Program-made: the position numbers and the translations under genes
Shown: one piece after another, positions 1 to 7,860 of the stretch
How positions within the stretch are numbered: the stretch's first letter is position 1
Layout: every line of letters starts with the position of its first letter
Assembly: GCA_937934295.1 (NCBI GenBank)
Contig: CALHAI010000020.1
Location: forward strand, 1-57,141
Length of the DNA: 57,141 nt
Direction: 5' to 3'
Source: an uncultured Blastocatellia bacterium
GTDB lineage: Bacteria > Acidobacteriota > Blastocatellia > HR10
The notes under the pieces: model-generated
Databases searched by the model: none
Told to the model about the DNA's origin: nothing
The model's input: the letters and a program-made list of their open reading frames with translations, nothing else

Positions 1-2
1 GC

Positions 3-179
3 TCCGAAGATACAATCCCGATCCGATTTGAAAAGATGGCGCCTGGGATTTATAAGGTCGTTCCCGAACGACCGCTGAAACCGGGTGAGTATTGCTTCTT
101 TTATGCCGGGACGGCCGTCGCCTGGCAGAACGCGAGTACCGGCAAGCTCTTCGACTTCGGCATTGATGCGGAGAATTGA
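3..179 (+). CDS. C-terminal end of a secreted/hypothetical protein (5' truncated by window edge)
   Basis: An open frame runs from the left edge and stops at TGA 177-179, giving the last 58 residues of a protein that begins outside the window. The end reads ...PGEYCFFYAG...GKLFDFGID.... Such a PGEY...FYAG...KLFDFGI ending is familiar from uncharacterised exported proteins of Acidobacteriota and relatives (family memory, not a search). No catalytic motif is visible. The next gene on this strand is decayed, so the end of this gene may itself border a rearranged stretch. Confidence 0.55.
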   Translation, partial: SEDTIPIRFEKMAPGIYKVVPERPLKPGEYCFFYAGTAVAWQNASTGKLFDFGIDAEN

Positions 180-236
180 ATCGGGAAAGCCGAGGGGACT
201 CGTATTACTGGAAAAACTCCATAGCGAAAAGCTTGA

Positions 237-422
237 GGCGCAAGGTTCAGGCAGCTTTTCGCAGGCGTTGTGCTGTTTGACCGAGTCTCCTATAATACGA
301 ACAGAACCGGAAATTGCACACTGAGCCTGGCCGCGTCAGGTGGCGGTGGGGGGTGCACGGTCACATTGATCGACATGGGGCAAACGGTGAGCGGGTGGCT
401 GAGCACGAGCGACTATCGCTGA
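237..422 (+). pseudogene. Remnant of a PPC-domain secreted protein
   Basis: A frame with no start codon, opened only after a stop at 234-236, encodes about 61 residues: a segment with NRTGNCTLSLAASGGGGGC, then a GQTVSGWLST segment, stopping at TGA 420-422. The pattern 'x-x-GQTVSGxLSTxD' is the opening of a bacterial pre-peptidase C-terminal (PPC) domain, and the Gly-rich stretch looks like the linker before it. Nothing follows the start of the PPC domain, and no RBS or start precedes the fragment. It therefore looks like an internal piece of a larger secreted protein, truncated at both ends. Family assignment is from motif recognition only. Confidence 0.5.
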
Positions 423-765
423 GGGAAACTCAAAAGGTGTGGAAATCTTGCTGAAGGCGGTGCATCCTTCCTTCTAAACGAAGAAGGGAGGAAATACACC
501 GCCATGAGTAAGTGTACCACTAGGAGGTGCTTTGAGCTCTACTCTCTCTGCTGGTTAACGGTCGGAGGTAGGTGTGTCATCAAAAGTTGGAGATCCAAAT
601 TTTGGAGGTTACTCAACAAAGCATTTGCATGGCGCTCCTCCGTCATCAAAGGAGTGCCAAAGGTCTCCGAACTTATGCAGTGATTTTTGGCTTAATATCC
701 TGGCAGTGACCGAAGGCGCGGTTGCCGCTGCGAGGGTGACGCCAGGCGAGGTGCCTCCACTGTTA
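423..765. other. 343-base stretch without a convincing gene
   Basis: Base composition is less GC-rich than the flanks. It holds an imperfect inverted repeat at 457-502 (GCGGTG...CACCGC outer arms, CCTTCCTTC/GAAGAAGG inner arms). A possible 59-codon frame lies at 504-683 (ATG 504, GGGAGG at 486-491), whose product is Trp/Cys/Arg-rich and resembles nothing I know. The 3' end of the leftward TetR operon empties into this stretch, but no clear T-tract terminator is visible. Confidence 0.4.
457..502. repeat. Imperfect inverted repeat
   Basis: GCGGTG at 457-462 pairs with CACCGC at 497-502, and the pyrimidine-rich stretch after the first arm pairs imperfectly with the purine-rich stretch before the second (GAAGAAGGGAGG). 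The element would form a hairpin of about 18 bp with mismatches. It may be an end of a lost mobile element or an RNA hairpin; there is no T-tract on the + strand. Confidence 0.4.
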
Positions 766-2025
766 TCAGTGCGTGGTCCCTTTCAGCCCGTGAAGGATCA
801 AGTCCATGGCTTGGTTGAAGACGTGCTTGGGCAGCGAGGACTGTTGGGACCAGACGACCCAACGCAGGCCTAGGAAGTGGCCAATTCCCATAAGGCTATA
901 CGCCAGCGTCTCGGCGTCGAGCGGGCGAATCTCTCCTCGGCGCATCCCTTCCTGAAGCCCACGGATGTATCCTCGGGCTAATCGCTCGAAGTACCAGCGA
1001 GCGACGGATGGGGAGACGAATTCGGCCTCTCGGACGATGCGATACGCTTCGCGGTTTCGGCGAATGAAGTCGAAGAAGGCGCGAAACCCCTCCCGCTCGA
1101 TCTCGCGACGATCGGTGAGGCCGGCGATCGCCGTGCGGGCATTCCGGCGCAATTGCGTGTTGAGGTCGCGAACGAGTTCGTCGAGGATCTCGGTCTTGCT
1201 GGAGAAGTAGAGGTAAAAGGTTCCGAGCGAGACGCCGGCGCGCCGTGTGATCTCGGCGATGGACGTGGCGTAAAAACCTTTGCGGCTGAAGTAGATTTTT
1301 GCAGCCTGCAGAAGCTTCCGACGGGACAACTCGCCGCGAGTCGGGGCTTGCGTCGTGGCGACTTCCTCAGGTGGAGCAGCTACAGGGCGTTGAGGGGGGG
1401 AGACCAAAGGGCGCCCGCTGTCTACGCCGTGCATGAGGAACTCGACGGCTGTATGGCGAACGGATTCGGGGACATCACCCGGACTGAGGATGAGCCACCG
1501 AAGGGTCAGGAAGTACGCCACACCAATCAAGGTGACGGCTGCGACCTCAGGGTTGAGCGCGCGGACTTGTCCTCGGCGACGCTGCTCGGTGAGGAACTCC
1601 CTCAAGAGCGCGAGGAGTCCGTCATAGAACCGATGGTGCATACGCTTGTTGACGAATTCCACCTCGCGAAAGATCTGATAAGAAGCCCGATTGTGGCGGA
1701 TGAACATAAAGAATGTCGTCAGGATGCGATCCAGTTGCGTACGAAGATCGCCTCCGGAGCGCAAGGCGCCGGTGAGTTCCATTTGCAGGGTCATGCTGGC
1801 ACGCGCGACCAGCTCCGAGAAGATCGCCTCCTTATCGGCGAAGTATTGATAGAACGTCCCCAACGCGACGCCCGCGCGGCGACAGATGGCGGAGACGGAG
1901 GCCTCATGATAGCTCCCTTCGGCGAAGATCTCTTGGGCCGCGGCCAAGAGGCGCTCTCGCGTTGCTAACCCTCTCGCGGTCGAAGGAGCTCGCGTTTTTT
2001 TTGCCACGCGCGTCATCATCTCCAT
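766..2025 (-). CDS. Tandem (fused double) TetR/AcrR-family transcriptional regulator
   Basis: This 419-residue protein is about twice the usual TetR length and is an internal duplication. The first TetR_N helix-turn-helix lies at about 23-70 (AGVALGTFYQYFADKEAIF) with its ligand-binding half to about 200. A Pro-rich linker at 205-230 leads to a second HTH at about 233-280 (AGVSLGTFYLYFSSKTEIL) and a second ligand-binding half. The halves match along their length, e.g. FIRHNRASYQIFREVEFV against FIRRNREAYRIVREAEFV. It could act as a single-chain pseudo-dimer or bring two operators together. It is the last gene of the leftward fatty-acid-type operon, 33 nt after the MaoC gene, so autoregulation of that operon, probably in response to an acyl-CoA or lipid-like ligand, is likely by context. 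Confidence 0.9.
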   Translation of the reverse strand: MEMMTRVAKKTRAPSTARGLATRERLLAAAQEIFAEGSYHEASVSAICRRAGVALGTFYQYFADKEAIFSELVARASMTLQMELTGALRSGGDLRTQLDRILTTFFMFIRHNRASYQIFREVEFVNKRMHHRFYDGLLALLREFLTEQRRRGQVRALNPEVAAVTLIGVAYFLTLRWLILSPGDVPESVRHTAVEFLMHGVDSGRPLVSPPQRPVAAPPEEVATTQAPTRGELSRRKLLQAAKIYFSRKGFYATSIAEITRRAGVSLGTFYLYFSSKTEILDELVRDLNTQLRRNARTAIAGLTDRREIEREGFRAFFDFIRRNREAYRIVREAEFVSPSVARWYFERLARGYIRGLQEGMRRGEIRPLDAETLAYSLMGIGHFLGLRWVVWSQQSSLPKHVFNQAMDLILHGLKGTTH

Positions 2026-2058
2026 CGAGGGGAAAGCGTAGCAGAGGTTGAGGAGATG

Positions 2059-2514
2059 TCAAGGTAGGTGAAGCGCAGGGCCACCGCTATCGCCCTCCTC
2101 TCGGGCCCATGAGCTCCTCAGGGCGAGGACGACGGCTTCACCGCGCACGACCTCTTCCCCGTTTTGGTTCGTGCAGCGCGTGATCAAGGTCACCACGGGC
2201 TTATCTTCACGAACGCGAACCACCTCTACAGTGGCGGTGATCGTATCGCCCGGATAAACTGGTCGAAGGAACTCCAGGCTCTGGCTGAGGTAGATCGTTC
2301 CCGGCCCAGGGAGTTGCCGACCCAAGACCGCTGAGATCAAGCTGGCCACCAGCATTCCGTGAACGATGGGCCGTCCAAAGCGCGTGTTTCGGGCAAAGGC
2401 CTCATCCACGTGCAGAGGATTATCATCCCCACTCAGTGTGGCGAAGGCTTGAACATCCGCGCTCGTGATCGTCTTCGACCATGAAGCGGTCGCACCAACG
2501 TAGAGATCACTCAT
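2059..2514 (-). CDS. MaoC-family (R)-specific enoyl-CoA hydratase
   Basis: A 151-residue hot-dog-fold hydratase. The hydratase-2 signature FATLSGDDNPLHVDEAFA is intact, with the catalytic Asp30 and His35 dyad, followed by GRPIVHGML. Members of this family hydrate trans-2-enoyl-CoA to (R)-3-hydroxyacyl-CoA, or act as a dehydratase in the reverse direction. The start overlaps the end of the KAS III-like gene by 8 nt, so the two are translationally coupled. Together with the acyl-CoA ligase and KAS-like gene it forms a small acyl-chain modification pathway; the true substrate is not evident. The C-terminal 15 residues are a low-complexity Gly/Pro tail. Confidence 0.9.
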   Translation of the reverse strand: MSDLYVGATASWSKTITSADVQAFATLSGDDNPLHVDEAFARNTRFGRPIVHGMLVASLISAVLGRQLPGPGTIYLSQSLEFLRPVYPGDTITATVEVVRVREDKPVVTLITRCTNQNGEEVVRGEAVVLALRSSWAREEGDSGGPALHLP

Positions 2515-3577
2515 GCGAACTTCCCCATTGGATCACTGTAGCCCCCCATGAGTATCCGATCCCGGCACTCACCAGGACCACGATGTCGCCGTCTCGCAAT
2601 CGCTTCTCTTGTCGGGCGAGATAAAGCCCCAGCAAGGGATCAACGGCCGAGAGATGGCCATAGTCCGAAAGGTATATCGCTTGGGAATCCGTCAGTCCAA
2701 GAGCTGACAGCAGCGCCTCAAACAGCGACCGTTTTGTGTGCAATGGGATGAGGAAGTCAAGGTGGTGGCACCCGCTGCGAGTCAGGGCTTCGTGGATCAC
2801 CCGCGCGAAATGGTCCAGAGTAATGGGATCGAGCATCTCTTTCATCCGGATCGGATCCGTGACGTCGAAGTAGTGCCATCGGCGCTTGAGAGTTTCAGGA
2901 CTGGGAGGGAGCAAAGAGCCACCGGCCGGGACGCGAACGAAGTCGGCGAAACGTCCGTCCGTGAGGAGTGCGGATTCCAAGACGATATTGCGCCGATATT
3001 CTCGCCGAAGCACACATGCTGCTGCTCCGTCGCCGAAGTTGAACATAAAACGCGAGCGGTGATTGGTGTAGTCCAGAAGCATGGACTCGGTGGAAGCGGC
3101 CACCAACAGCATGTGGTGCAGGGAGGAGTCCGCGAGCATCAAGCTGCGAGCCCCCTTCAGGGCAAAGGGAAGGCCGGCCGAGGCGTTGCTGAGTTCAAAA
3201 GCATAAGCCCGTCGGGCTCCTAAAAGCTCTTGGATCCGCGGCGCGGCCAGCCAGACGTCGTAATCCTTGTGCATGCTCCCGAAATAGATGAGGGCATCCA
3301 CGTCTTCTGGTGTTATCCCAGCATCTTGTAAGGCGCGTCGTCCGGCCTCGGCGGCCATCATGGAGACTGTTTCCCCCTTCCCGGCTACATCGGCGATGTG
3401 CTTCCGATTCAACCCGAACTTCGTTCGGATCACCTCGGCAGGAATGCCGGAAGCGGCGGCCACCTCTTCGGCCGTCATCACCTGCTCTGGTAGGTAAATG
3501 CCCAAGCCGGCGATACCGACGACGGTCGCCCGCGTCCCTCCCACGCGCGAGCTCTTCTCATTCACGTTGGGTCCCAT
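2507..3577 (-). CDS. 3-oxoacyl-ACP synthase III (KAS III/FabH)-like protein with Ser in the Cys position
   Basis: A 356-residue thiolase-fold protein of the FabH family. The region that in FabH reads D-I-x-A-A-C-A-G-F is here ELSNASAGL, so Ser133 stands where the catalytic Cys should be. His280 (LIPLHTKRS) matches the active-site His, while the Asn position of FabH is occupied by His308 in DYGHLSAVDP. Ser-for-Cys is known in a few starter-unit enzymes such as DpsC, so the protein may be an acyltransferase with an O-acyl intermediate, a decarboxylase or a non-catalytic partner. It overlaps the ligase gene upstream by 20 nt and MaoC downstream by 8 nt. No strong SD precedes ATG 3577; coupling would serve. 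Function as a condensing enzyme is inference. Confidence 0.85.
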   Translation of the reverse strand: MGPNVNEKSSRVGGTRATVVGIAGLGIYLPEQVMTAEEVAAASGIPAEVIRTKFGLNRKHIADVAGKGETVSMMAAEAGRRALQDAGITPEDVDALIYFGSMHKDYDVWLAAPRIQELLGARRAYAFELSNASAGLPFALKGARSLMLADSSLHHMLLVAASTESMLLDYTNHRSRFMFNFGDGAAACVLRREYRRNIVLESALLTDGRFADFVRVPAGGSLLPPSPETLKRRWHYFDVTDPIRMKEMLDPITLDHFARVIHEALTRSGCHHLDFLIPLHTKRSLFEALLSALGLTDSQAIYLSDYGHLSAVDPLLGLYLARQEKRLRDGDIVVLVSAGIGYSWGATVIQWGSSHE

Positions 3578-5081
3578 ATTGATCTTTCAGCACCATTCGA
3601 TCGACTTTTCCGGCTCCGGTCTTAGGCAGCTCTTCGACGAAGACCACCGATTGAGGCACCTTATAGCCTGCCAAACGAGTCCGCAGGTAAGCCAGTAGCT
3701 CCACGTCCGTCAACGCGCTCCCCGGCCGACGCACGACGATCGCCCGCCCGACTTCTCCCCATTCGGGATCCGGCACTCCGATGAGCGCGGCCTCCGCCAC
3801 ATCCGGATGCCCCAGCATCACGCTTTCGACCTCTGCCGGATAGATGTTCTCTCCGCCCGAGATGATCACGTCTTTGATCCGACCAACAATGTAGAAATCC
3901 CCGTCCTCGTCGAATAGCGCGAGATCCCCCGTCCGTAGCCAGCCTTCCACAATCGTGCGCGCCGTCTCCTCCGGGCGGTTCCAGTAACCAGGGATCACAT
4001 GGGGGCCACGGATCCACAGCTCCCCTACCTCGCCAGGCCCAACATCGCGGCCATCGTGGACTACCCGGACGTCCACATGGAAGAGCGGGCTTCCCACTGA
4101 GCCCAGCTTGCGACGGGTTTTTTCATCTGGCAACCAGAAGTTGTTGGGCCCGGCCTCAGTCAATCCGTAGCCGGTCTTAAAGGGCACACCTTTCTCAAAG
4201 AAGCGCTCAAAGACTGGTATGGGACACGGGGCACCACCGCCGATCACAATACGGCAACGGGAGAAATCCGCTCGCTCCCATCGAGGATGTTGTTGGAGGC
4301 GGATGAACATTGTCGGAACGCCGAAGAAGAGCGTGATTCGTTCTCGTTCCAGCAGGTCGAAGACCTGATCTGGATCGAAGGCTGGGCAGAGGATGGAAGT
4401 GCCGCCGATGTGGACCAGTGGGGTAGTGAAGACATTGAGGGCACCGGTGTGGAAGAGAGGGGCATTCAGGATCGCGACATCGTCCGGCCGCAACCCCCAG
4501 CTCATCACTGTATTGACCGCGTTCCAGGTGATGGTGCCATGGGTGAGGATCGCCGCCTTCGGCAAGCCGGTAGTTCCGCCGGTGTAACACAGCACCCATG
4601 GATCGTCCAGGGTGAGTGGGGCCGGATCCGCTGGCCAATCGAAGGCCTGACTCTGCAGATCCAGCCATCGATGGTGAGCGCCCCGGATTGGCTCGTCGAA
4701 GGCGATCATCACCGGGGCGACTTCCTCTAAGGCAGCAGCCTTCTCTGCCAGATCCCCGCTGTAGATCAGAACGCGGGGAGGGATGTCCTGTAGCAGAACC
4801 CGAAGCTCGGGAACCGCCAGCCGGAAGTTCAGGGTCTGCAGGATCACCCCGATCTTCTGGCAGGCGAAGAGCAGATCCAGATATTCCAGCCGGTTGGTGG
4901 AAAGGATCGCCAGGAGATCCCCTTTACGCAGCCCCAGAGCTTGCAGCGCATGGGCCGCGCGGTTGGCCCGCGCGTTCCATTCGGCATAAGAGACCCGTCG
5001 CCCGATGGCTGCCTCAATCAGAGCGACGCGATTCGGAGAGAGTCGGGCCCGCTTCGCCAGCCAGTCAGCGGCTGGGATCAT
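3558..5081 (-). CDS. AMP-binding acyl-CoA ligase (fatty-acid/aryl-CoA synthetase family)
   Basis: A 507-residue ANL-superfamily enzyme that would activate a carboxylic acid to acyl-AMP and then acyl-CoA. The P-loop YTGGTTGLPKAAILTHG, the adenine-binding GYGLTEAG, the hinge-region motifs LRTGDLALFDEDGDFYIVGR and KDVIISGGENIYPAEVE, and the C-terminal catalytic Lys in PKTGAGKVDR are all present, so it looks active. Length is normal for a medium- or long-chain ligase. ATG 5081 overlaps the stop of the upstream hydrolase as ATGA. Operon position suggests it supplies the CoA ester used by the KAS-like and MaoC proteins. Substrate cannot be read from sequence. Confidence 0.92.
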   Translation of the reverse strand: MIPAADWLAKRARLSPNRVALIEAAIGRRVSYAEWNARANRAAHALQALGLRKGDLLAILSTNRLEYLDLLFACQKIGVILQTLNFRLAVPELRVLLQDIPPRVLIYSGDLAEKAAALEEVAPVMIAFDEPIRGAHHRWLDLQSQAFDWPADPAPLTLDDPWVLCYTGGTTGLPKAAILTHGTITWNAVNTVMSWGLRPDDVAILNAPLFHTGALNVFTTPLVHIGGTSILCPAFDPDQVFDLLERERITLFFGVPTMFIRLQQHPRWERADFSRCRIVIGGGAPCPIPVFERFFEKGVPFKTGYGLTEAGPNNFWLPDEKTRRKLGSVGSPLFHVDVRVVHDGRDVGPGEVGELWIRGPHVIPGYWNRPEETARTIVEGWLRTGDLALFDEDGDFYIVGRIKDVIISGGENIYPAEVESVMLGHPDVAEAALIGVPDPEWGEVGRAIVVRRPGSALTDVELLAYLRTRLAGYKVPQSVVFVEELPKTGAGKVDRMVLKDQYGTQRE

Positions 5082-5884
5082 AGGGAAACCTCCTCGCCTT
5101 TCAGGAACGCGATCGCGATCCGGTTGAACGCCTCAGCCTTCTCGATGAAGAAGAGATGGCCCGCCTCTGGGAAGATCACCAAACGGCTATGAGGGATGTG
5201 GGCGTGGAGGCGCCGGGCGTTCTCCAGCGGGACTACTCGGTCCTCCGCTCCATGGGCGATCAGGGTGGGCGCGCAGATCTCGTGAACCCGCGCCCTTAGA
5301 TCGAAGGCCATGGCAGCCGCCAGCTGACGCTGATACGCGTGAGGTGACTGCGGGTGGGCCACTCGCCAGGCCACATATTCCTCCAGCGCCTCGGGATGCT
5401 CGCAGAGGAACCGCTCTGTCACCGAGACCGCCCACACCCGCCGCAGATCCGTCTCCGGATCCCCGGTCCGATGGGTAAAGACCGTCAGGTTTTCGGGAGG
5501 TGGAGGAACCATATTCGGCCCCCCGTATGAGGTGCAGCAGAGGATCAGGCGATGGAGCCGGTTGGGATGGCGCAAGGCGAACATCTGGGCGATGAAACCG
5601 CCCATGGAGGCCCCCACGATATGGGCCCGCCCAATCCCCAAGGCATTCAGTAACCCGGCTACATCATCGGCCATTTGTTCGATCGAGTAGGGGATATCTG
5701 GCTGATCCGACTGGCCCGCGCCGCGATTGTCCATGGCGATAGCCCGGAAATACGAAGCGAAGGCGGATATCTGGCGACGCCAGAGGAAGTGATCGCCGCC
5801 AAGGCCAGGGATGAGAACGACCGCCTCTCCGTGTCCCTGCTCGACATAGAAGATGTCCAGATCGTTCGCCGTGACTGTAGGCAT
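5078..5884 (-). CDS. Alpha/beta-fold hydrolase
   Basis: A 268-residue hydrolase with nucleophile elbow GASMGG (Ser93), acid Asp215 (HGAEDRVVP) and His243 (EAGHLFF), a complete triad. The oxyanion region is LIPGLGGD. It resembles the 3-oxoadipate enol-lactonase/carboxylesterase branch of the fold. It is the first gene of the five-gene leftward operon, about 40 nt below a strong promoter, and could release the acid that the following ligase activates (inference). No signal peptide, so cytoplasmic. Confidence 0.9.
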   Translation of the reverse strand: MPTVTANDLDIFYVEQGHGEAVVLIPGLGGDHFLWRRQISAFASYFRAIAMDNRGAGQSDQPDIPYSIEQMADDVAGLLNALGIGRAHIVGASMGGFIAQMFALRHPNRLHRLILCCTSYGGPNMVPPPPENLTVFTHRTGDPETDLRRVWAVSVTERFLCEHPEALEEYVAWRVAHPQSPHAYQRQLAAAMAFDLRARVHEICAPTLIAHGAEDRVVPLENARRLHAHIPHSRLVIFPEAGHLFFIEKAEAFNRIAIAFLKGEEVSL

Positions 5885-5889
5885 CGCTT

Positions 5890-5922
5890 CGATTCATCGT
5901 TCGTTGCATGACACATGAATCG
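5890..5922. promoter_or_regulatory. Palindromic operator candidate for the TetR operon
   Basis: CGATTCAT (5890-5897) and ATGAATCG (5915-5922) are perfect 8-bp inverted arms around a 17-bp centre. The element lies between the -10 box and the start codon of the first operon gene, where a repressor would block transcription. The tandem TetR encoded at the end of the operon is the obvious candidate to bind it; that link is inference. Confidence 0.5.
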
Positions 5923-5928
5923 CCTCTC

Positions 5929-5957
5929 ATACTAGGAGCCAAGTCGCGATTTGTCAA
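5929..5957 (-). promoter_or_regulatory. Sigma-70-type promoter of the hydrolase-TetR operon
   Basis: On the - strand TTGACA (5957-5952), a 17-nt spacer and TAGTAT (5934-5929). Consensus -35 and ideal spacing; predicted start of transcription about 40 nt upstream of ATG 5884. Confidence 0.7.
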
Positions 5958-6069
5958 GGGGCCGGCTCTCATGTGGGGTGCTGATTCGGCTCCCTCCCGT
6001 TGACCGGCAGGGATATTCGCGGCCAAAATGTCGTCGTTCAAGGAGCTTTCCTGATGAGGGGGACACGGG

Positions 6070-7824
6070 ATGCGAACGTTGGAGGAGCTTCGGCGATTGC
6101 TCAACAGATTGAATGGGCGCGGATACAAAGCGTATGAGGAGATCGAAGGAGCCTACGAGGGACCTGGTTGGGTGCTCTACGTGGATCACGTGCAAGGCGA
6201 TCCGTTCGCTCCTCCCTCGAAGATGCGAGTGCGTGTGGAGGGGCGTCGGGCGGGTTTCCCGGCGGATCTCTACAGCACGGTGGTTCGACGTCTGGCGCTC
6301 GAGGATTTCCTGGCACGGCGGGTGCGCCAGAGCATCGAGGCCGTGAGTCGCGGGCATCGGGGTTCGGGCAAGAGCGGACTGATTTGGGTGGATGCCGGGG
6401 GGCAGGAAGTGTTGGAGCGGACGGCTGTTCGCGTGCAGTCCGAATGGGTCGAATGTCGGTTCCAATTGGGGTTACCGGCGGCCGGACGTACGGTGCTCGG
6501 GCGGCAGGCGGAGGAGATGCTCTGTCGCGAAGTCCCGGAGATCATGCGGCGGAGTTTGTTCTGGTCGGAGCTCCCGCAGTCGGAGTGTCGGCGTTTCGTC
6601 GAGTGTGTGGAGAACCAGGAGGCGATTCGAGCGCAACTTCGCGAGCGACGGCTCGTGGCCTTCGTGGCCGATGGCGCCATCCTGCCGCGTCGCAGTGGGG
6701 TCAGCGAGTTACCGCTTGAACGCGCGATCCCCTTTCGTTCGCCGGAATCGTTGCGCGTGACGGTCGCCGTGCCGAATCCCGTTTCTTACGGTGGGCGCAT
6801 GCAGGAGACGCTCACGGGGATGGGGATTCCCGAAGGGGTGACCGTGATCGTCGGTGGGGGGTACCATGGGAAGTCGACGCTGCTGCGCGCTCTGGAGCGG
6901 TGCGTCTACCCACATATTCCCGGCGATGGGCGCGAATATGTCGTCACGCGCGCGGATGCTGTCACAATTCGCGCCGAAGATGGGCGGCGTATCGAACGCG
7001 TGGACCTCACGCCCTTCATCAGTGAGCTGCCCTATGGGCAGCGGACGGATGACTTCTCAACGGAGAACGCGAGCGGGAGCACGAGTCAAGCGGCCAACAT
7101 CTTGGAAGCGCTGGAGGCCGGATCGCGCTTGCTCCTCATCGATGAGGATACGTCGGCGACAAATTTCATGGTGCGAGATGCGCGGATGCAGGCGCTCGTC
7201 GCGAAGGCGTTGGAGCCGATCACGCCGTTTGTGGATCGCGTGCGTGAGTTGTATGAGCGGTTCGGCGTCTCAACGATCCTCGTCATGGGGGGATCGGGGG
7301 ATTATCTGGATGTCGCGGATACGGTCATCTTGATGCGGGAATATGTGCCGGAGGACCTGACGGAACAGGCGCGGCGCGTCGTTCGCGCGTTTCCCACAGA
7401 GCGACGCCGCGAAGTCGCGCAGCCCTTTGAGCGGATCATCGAACGCATCCCGTTGGCCGAGAGCCTCGATCCATCGCGAGGACGCCGTGAGGTGAGGATC
7501 GAGGCGAAGGCTGTGGACCTCATCCTCTTCGGCGAGGCGGCCATCGATCTTCGTGCCGTGGAGCAGATTGTAGACATCAGTCAGACGCGCGCTATCGGCT
7601 ATGCGCTCCATTGTGCGGCGGAGCGGTTCATGAATGGGCGCCGCACGGTGCGCGAGATCTTGGATGAGTTGGAGCAACTCTTCGAACGCGAGGGATTGGA
7701 GGTGCTTGATCCCTTTCGGCGAGGCGAAGCCCATCCCGGAAATTTCGCTCGCCCGCGCCGCTACGAGATCGCCGCCGCGCTCAATCGCCTGCGAACCGTC
7801 CGCATGCGACAGCGACGCGCATGA
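6070..7824 (+). CDS. Predicted ABC-class ATPase (COG3044/ABC_ATPase family)
   Basis: A 584-residue soluble protein of the poorly understood 'predicted ATPase of the ABC class' family. Residues 1-240 are the family's N-terminal domain. The Walker A is GGGYHGKST at 262-270, the ABC-like signature region is ASGSTSQAANILEALE at about 334-349, and Walker B is LLLIDEDTS at 354-362. The C-terminal part (about 450-584) contains an R/E-rich helical domain. Family members have no membrane domain and are not transporters; no substrate is established. The start ATG 6070 follows GAGGGGGA. It is divergent from the TetR operon, with 185 nt between. A weak promoter (TTGACC 6000-6005, CAAAAT 6024-6029) could serve it. 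Confidence 0.88.
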   Translation: MRTLEELRRLLNRLNGRGYKAYEEIEGAYEGPGWVLYVDHVQGDPFAPPSKMRVRVEGRRAGFPADLYSTVVRRLALEDFLARRVRQSIEAVSRGHRGSGKSGLIWVDAGGQEVLERTAVRVQSEWVECRFQLGLPAAGRTVLGRQAEEMLCREVPEIMRRSLFWSELPQSECRRFVECVENQEAIRAQLRERRLVAFVADGAILPRRSGVSELPLERAIPFRSPESLRVTVAVPNPVSYGGRMQETLTGMGIPEGVTVIVGGGYHGKSTLLRALERCVYPHIPGDGREYVVTRADAVTIRAEDGRRIERVDLTPFISELPYGQRTDDFSTENASGSTSQAANILEALEAGSRLLLIDEDTSATNFMVRDARMQALVAKALEPITPFVDRVRELYERFGVSTILVMGGSGDYLDVADTVILMREYVPEDLTEQARRVVRAFPTERRREVAQPFERIIERIPLAESLDPSRGRREVRIEAKAVDLILFGEAAIDLRAVEQIVDISQTRAIGYALHCAAERFMNGRRTVREILDELEQLFEREGLEVLDPFRRGEAHPGNFARPRRYEIAAALNRLRTVRMRQRRA

Positions 7825-7859
7825 GGCCCATGGGAGACTTCCGTTCCTCCCGACGGGCC
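7825..7859. terminator. Hairpin between convergent genes
   Basis: GGCCC (7825-7829) pairs with GGGCC (7855-7859), and nested GGGAG pairs with CTCCC. It fills the 36-nt gap between the two stop codons of convergent genes, so it may end transcription in both directions, but it lacks a T-tract. Confidence 0.4.
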
Positions 7860-7860
7860 G

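Noticed and set aside
268..296. TTGTGC-17-TATAAT, a very good promoter match on the + strand
   Set aside because: It lies inside the PPC-like remnant, where TATAAT encodes part of the residues SYNT, and no gene follows at a sensible distance. Probably a chance match.
504..683. 59-codon frame on the + strand with an SD-like GGGAGG
   Set aside because: The SD is 12 nt away, and the product is unlike any protein I know with skewed composition. Not listed as a CDS, only noted in the gap entry and in a finding.
1153..1968. 271-codon + strand frame opposite the TetR gene
   Set aside because: Shadow of the GC-rich TetR coding strand; no domain and no RBS.
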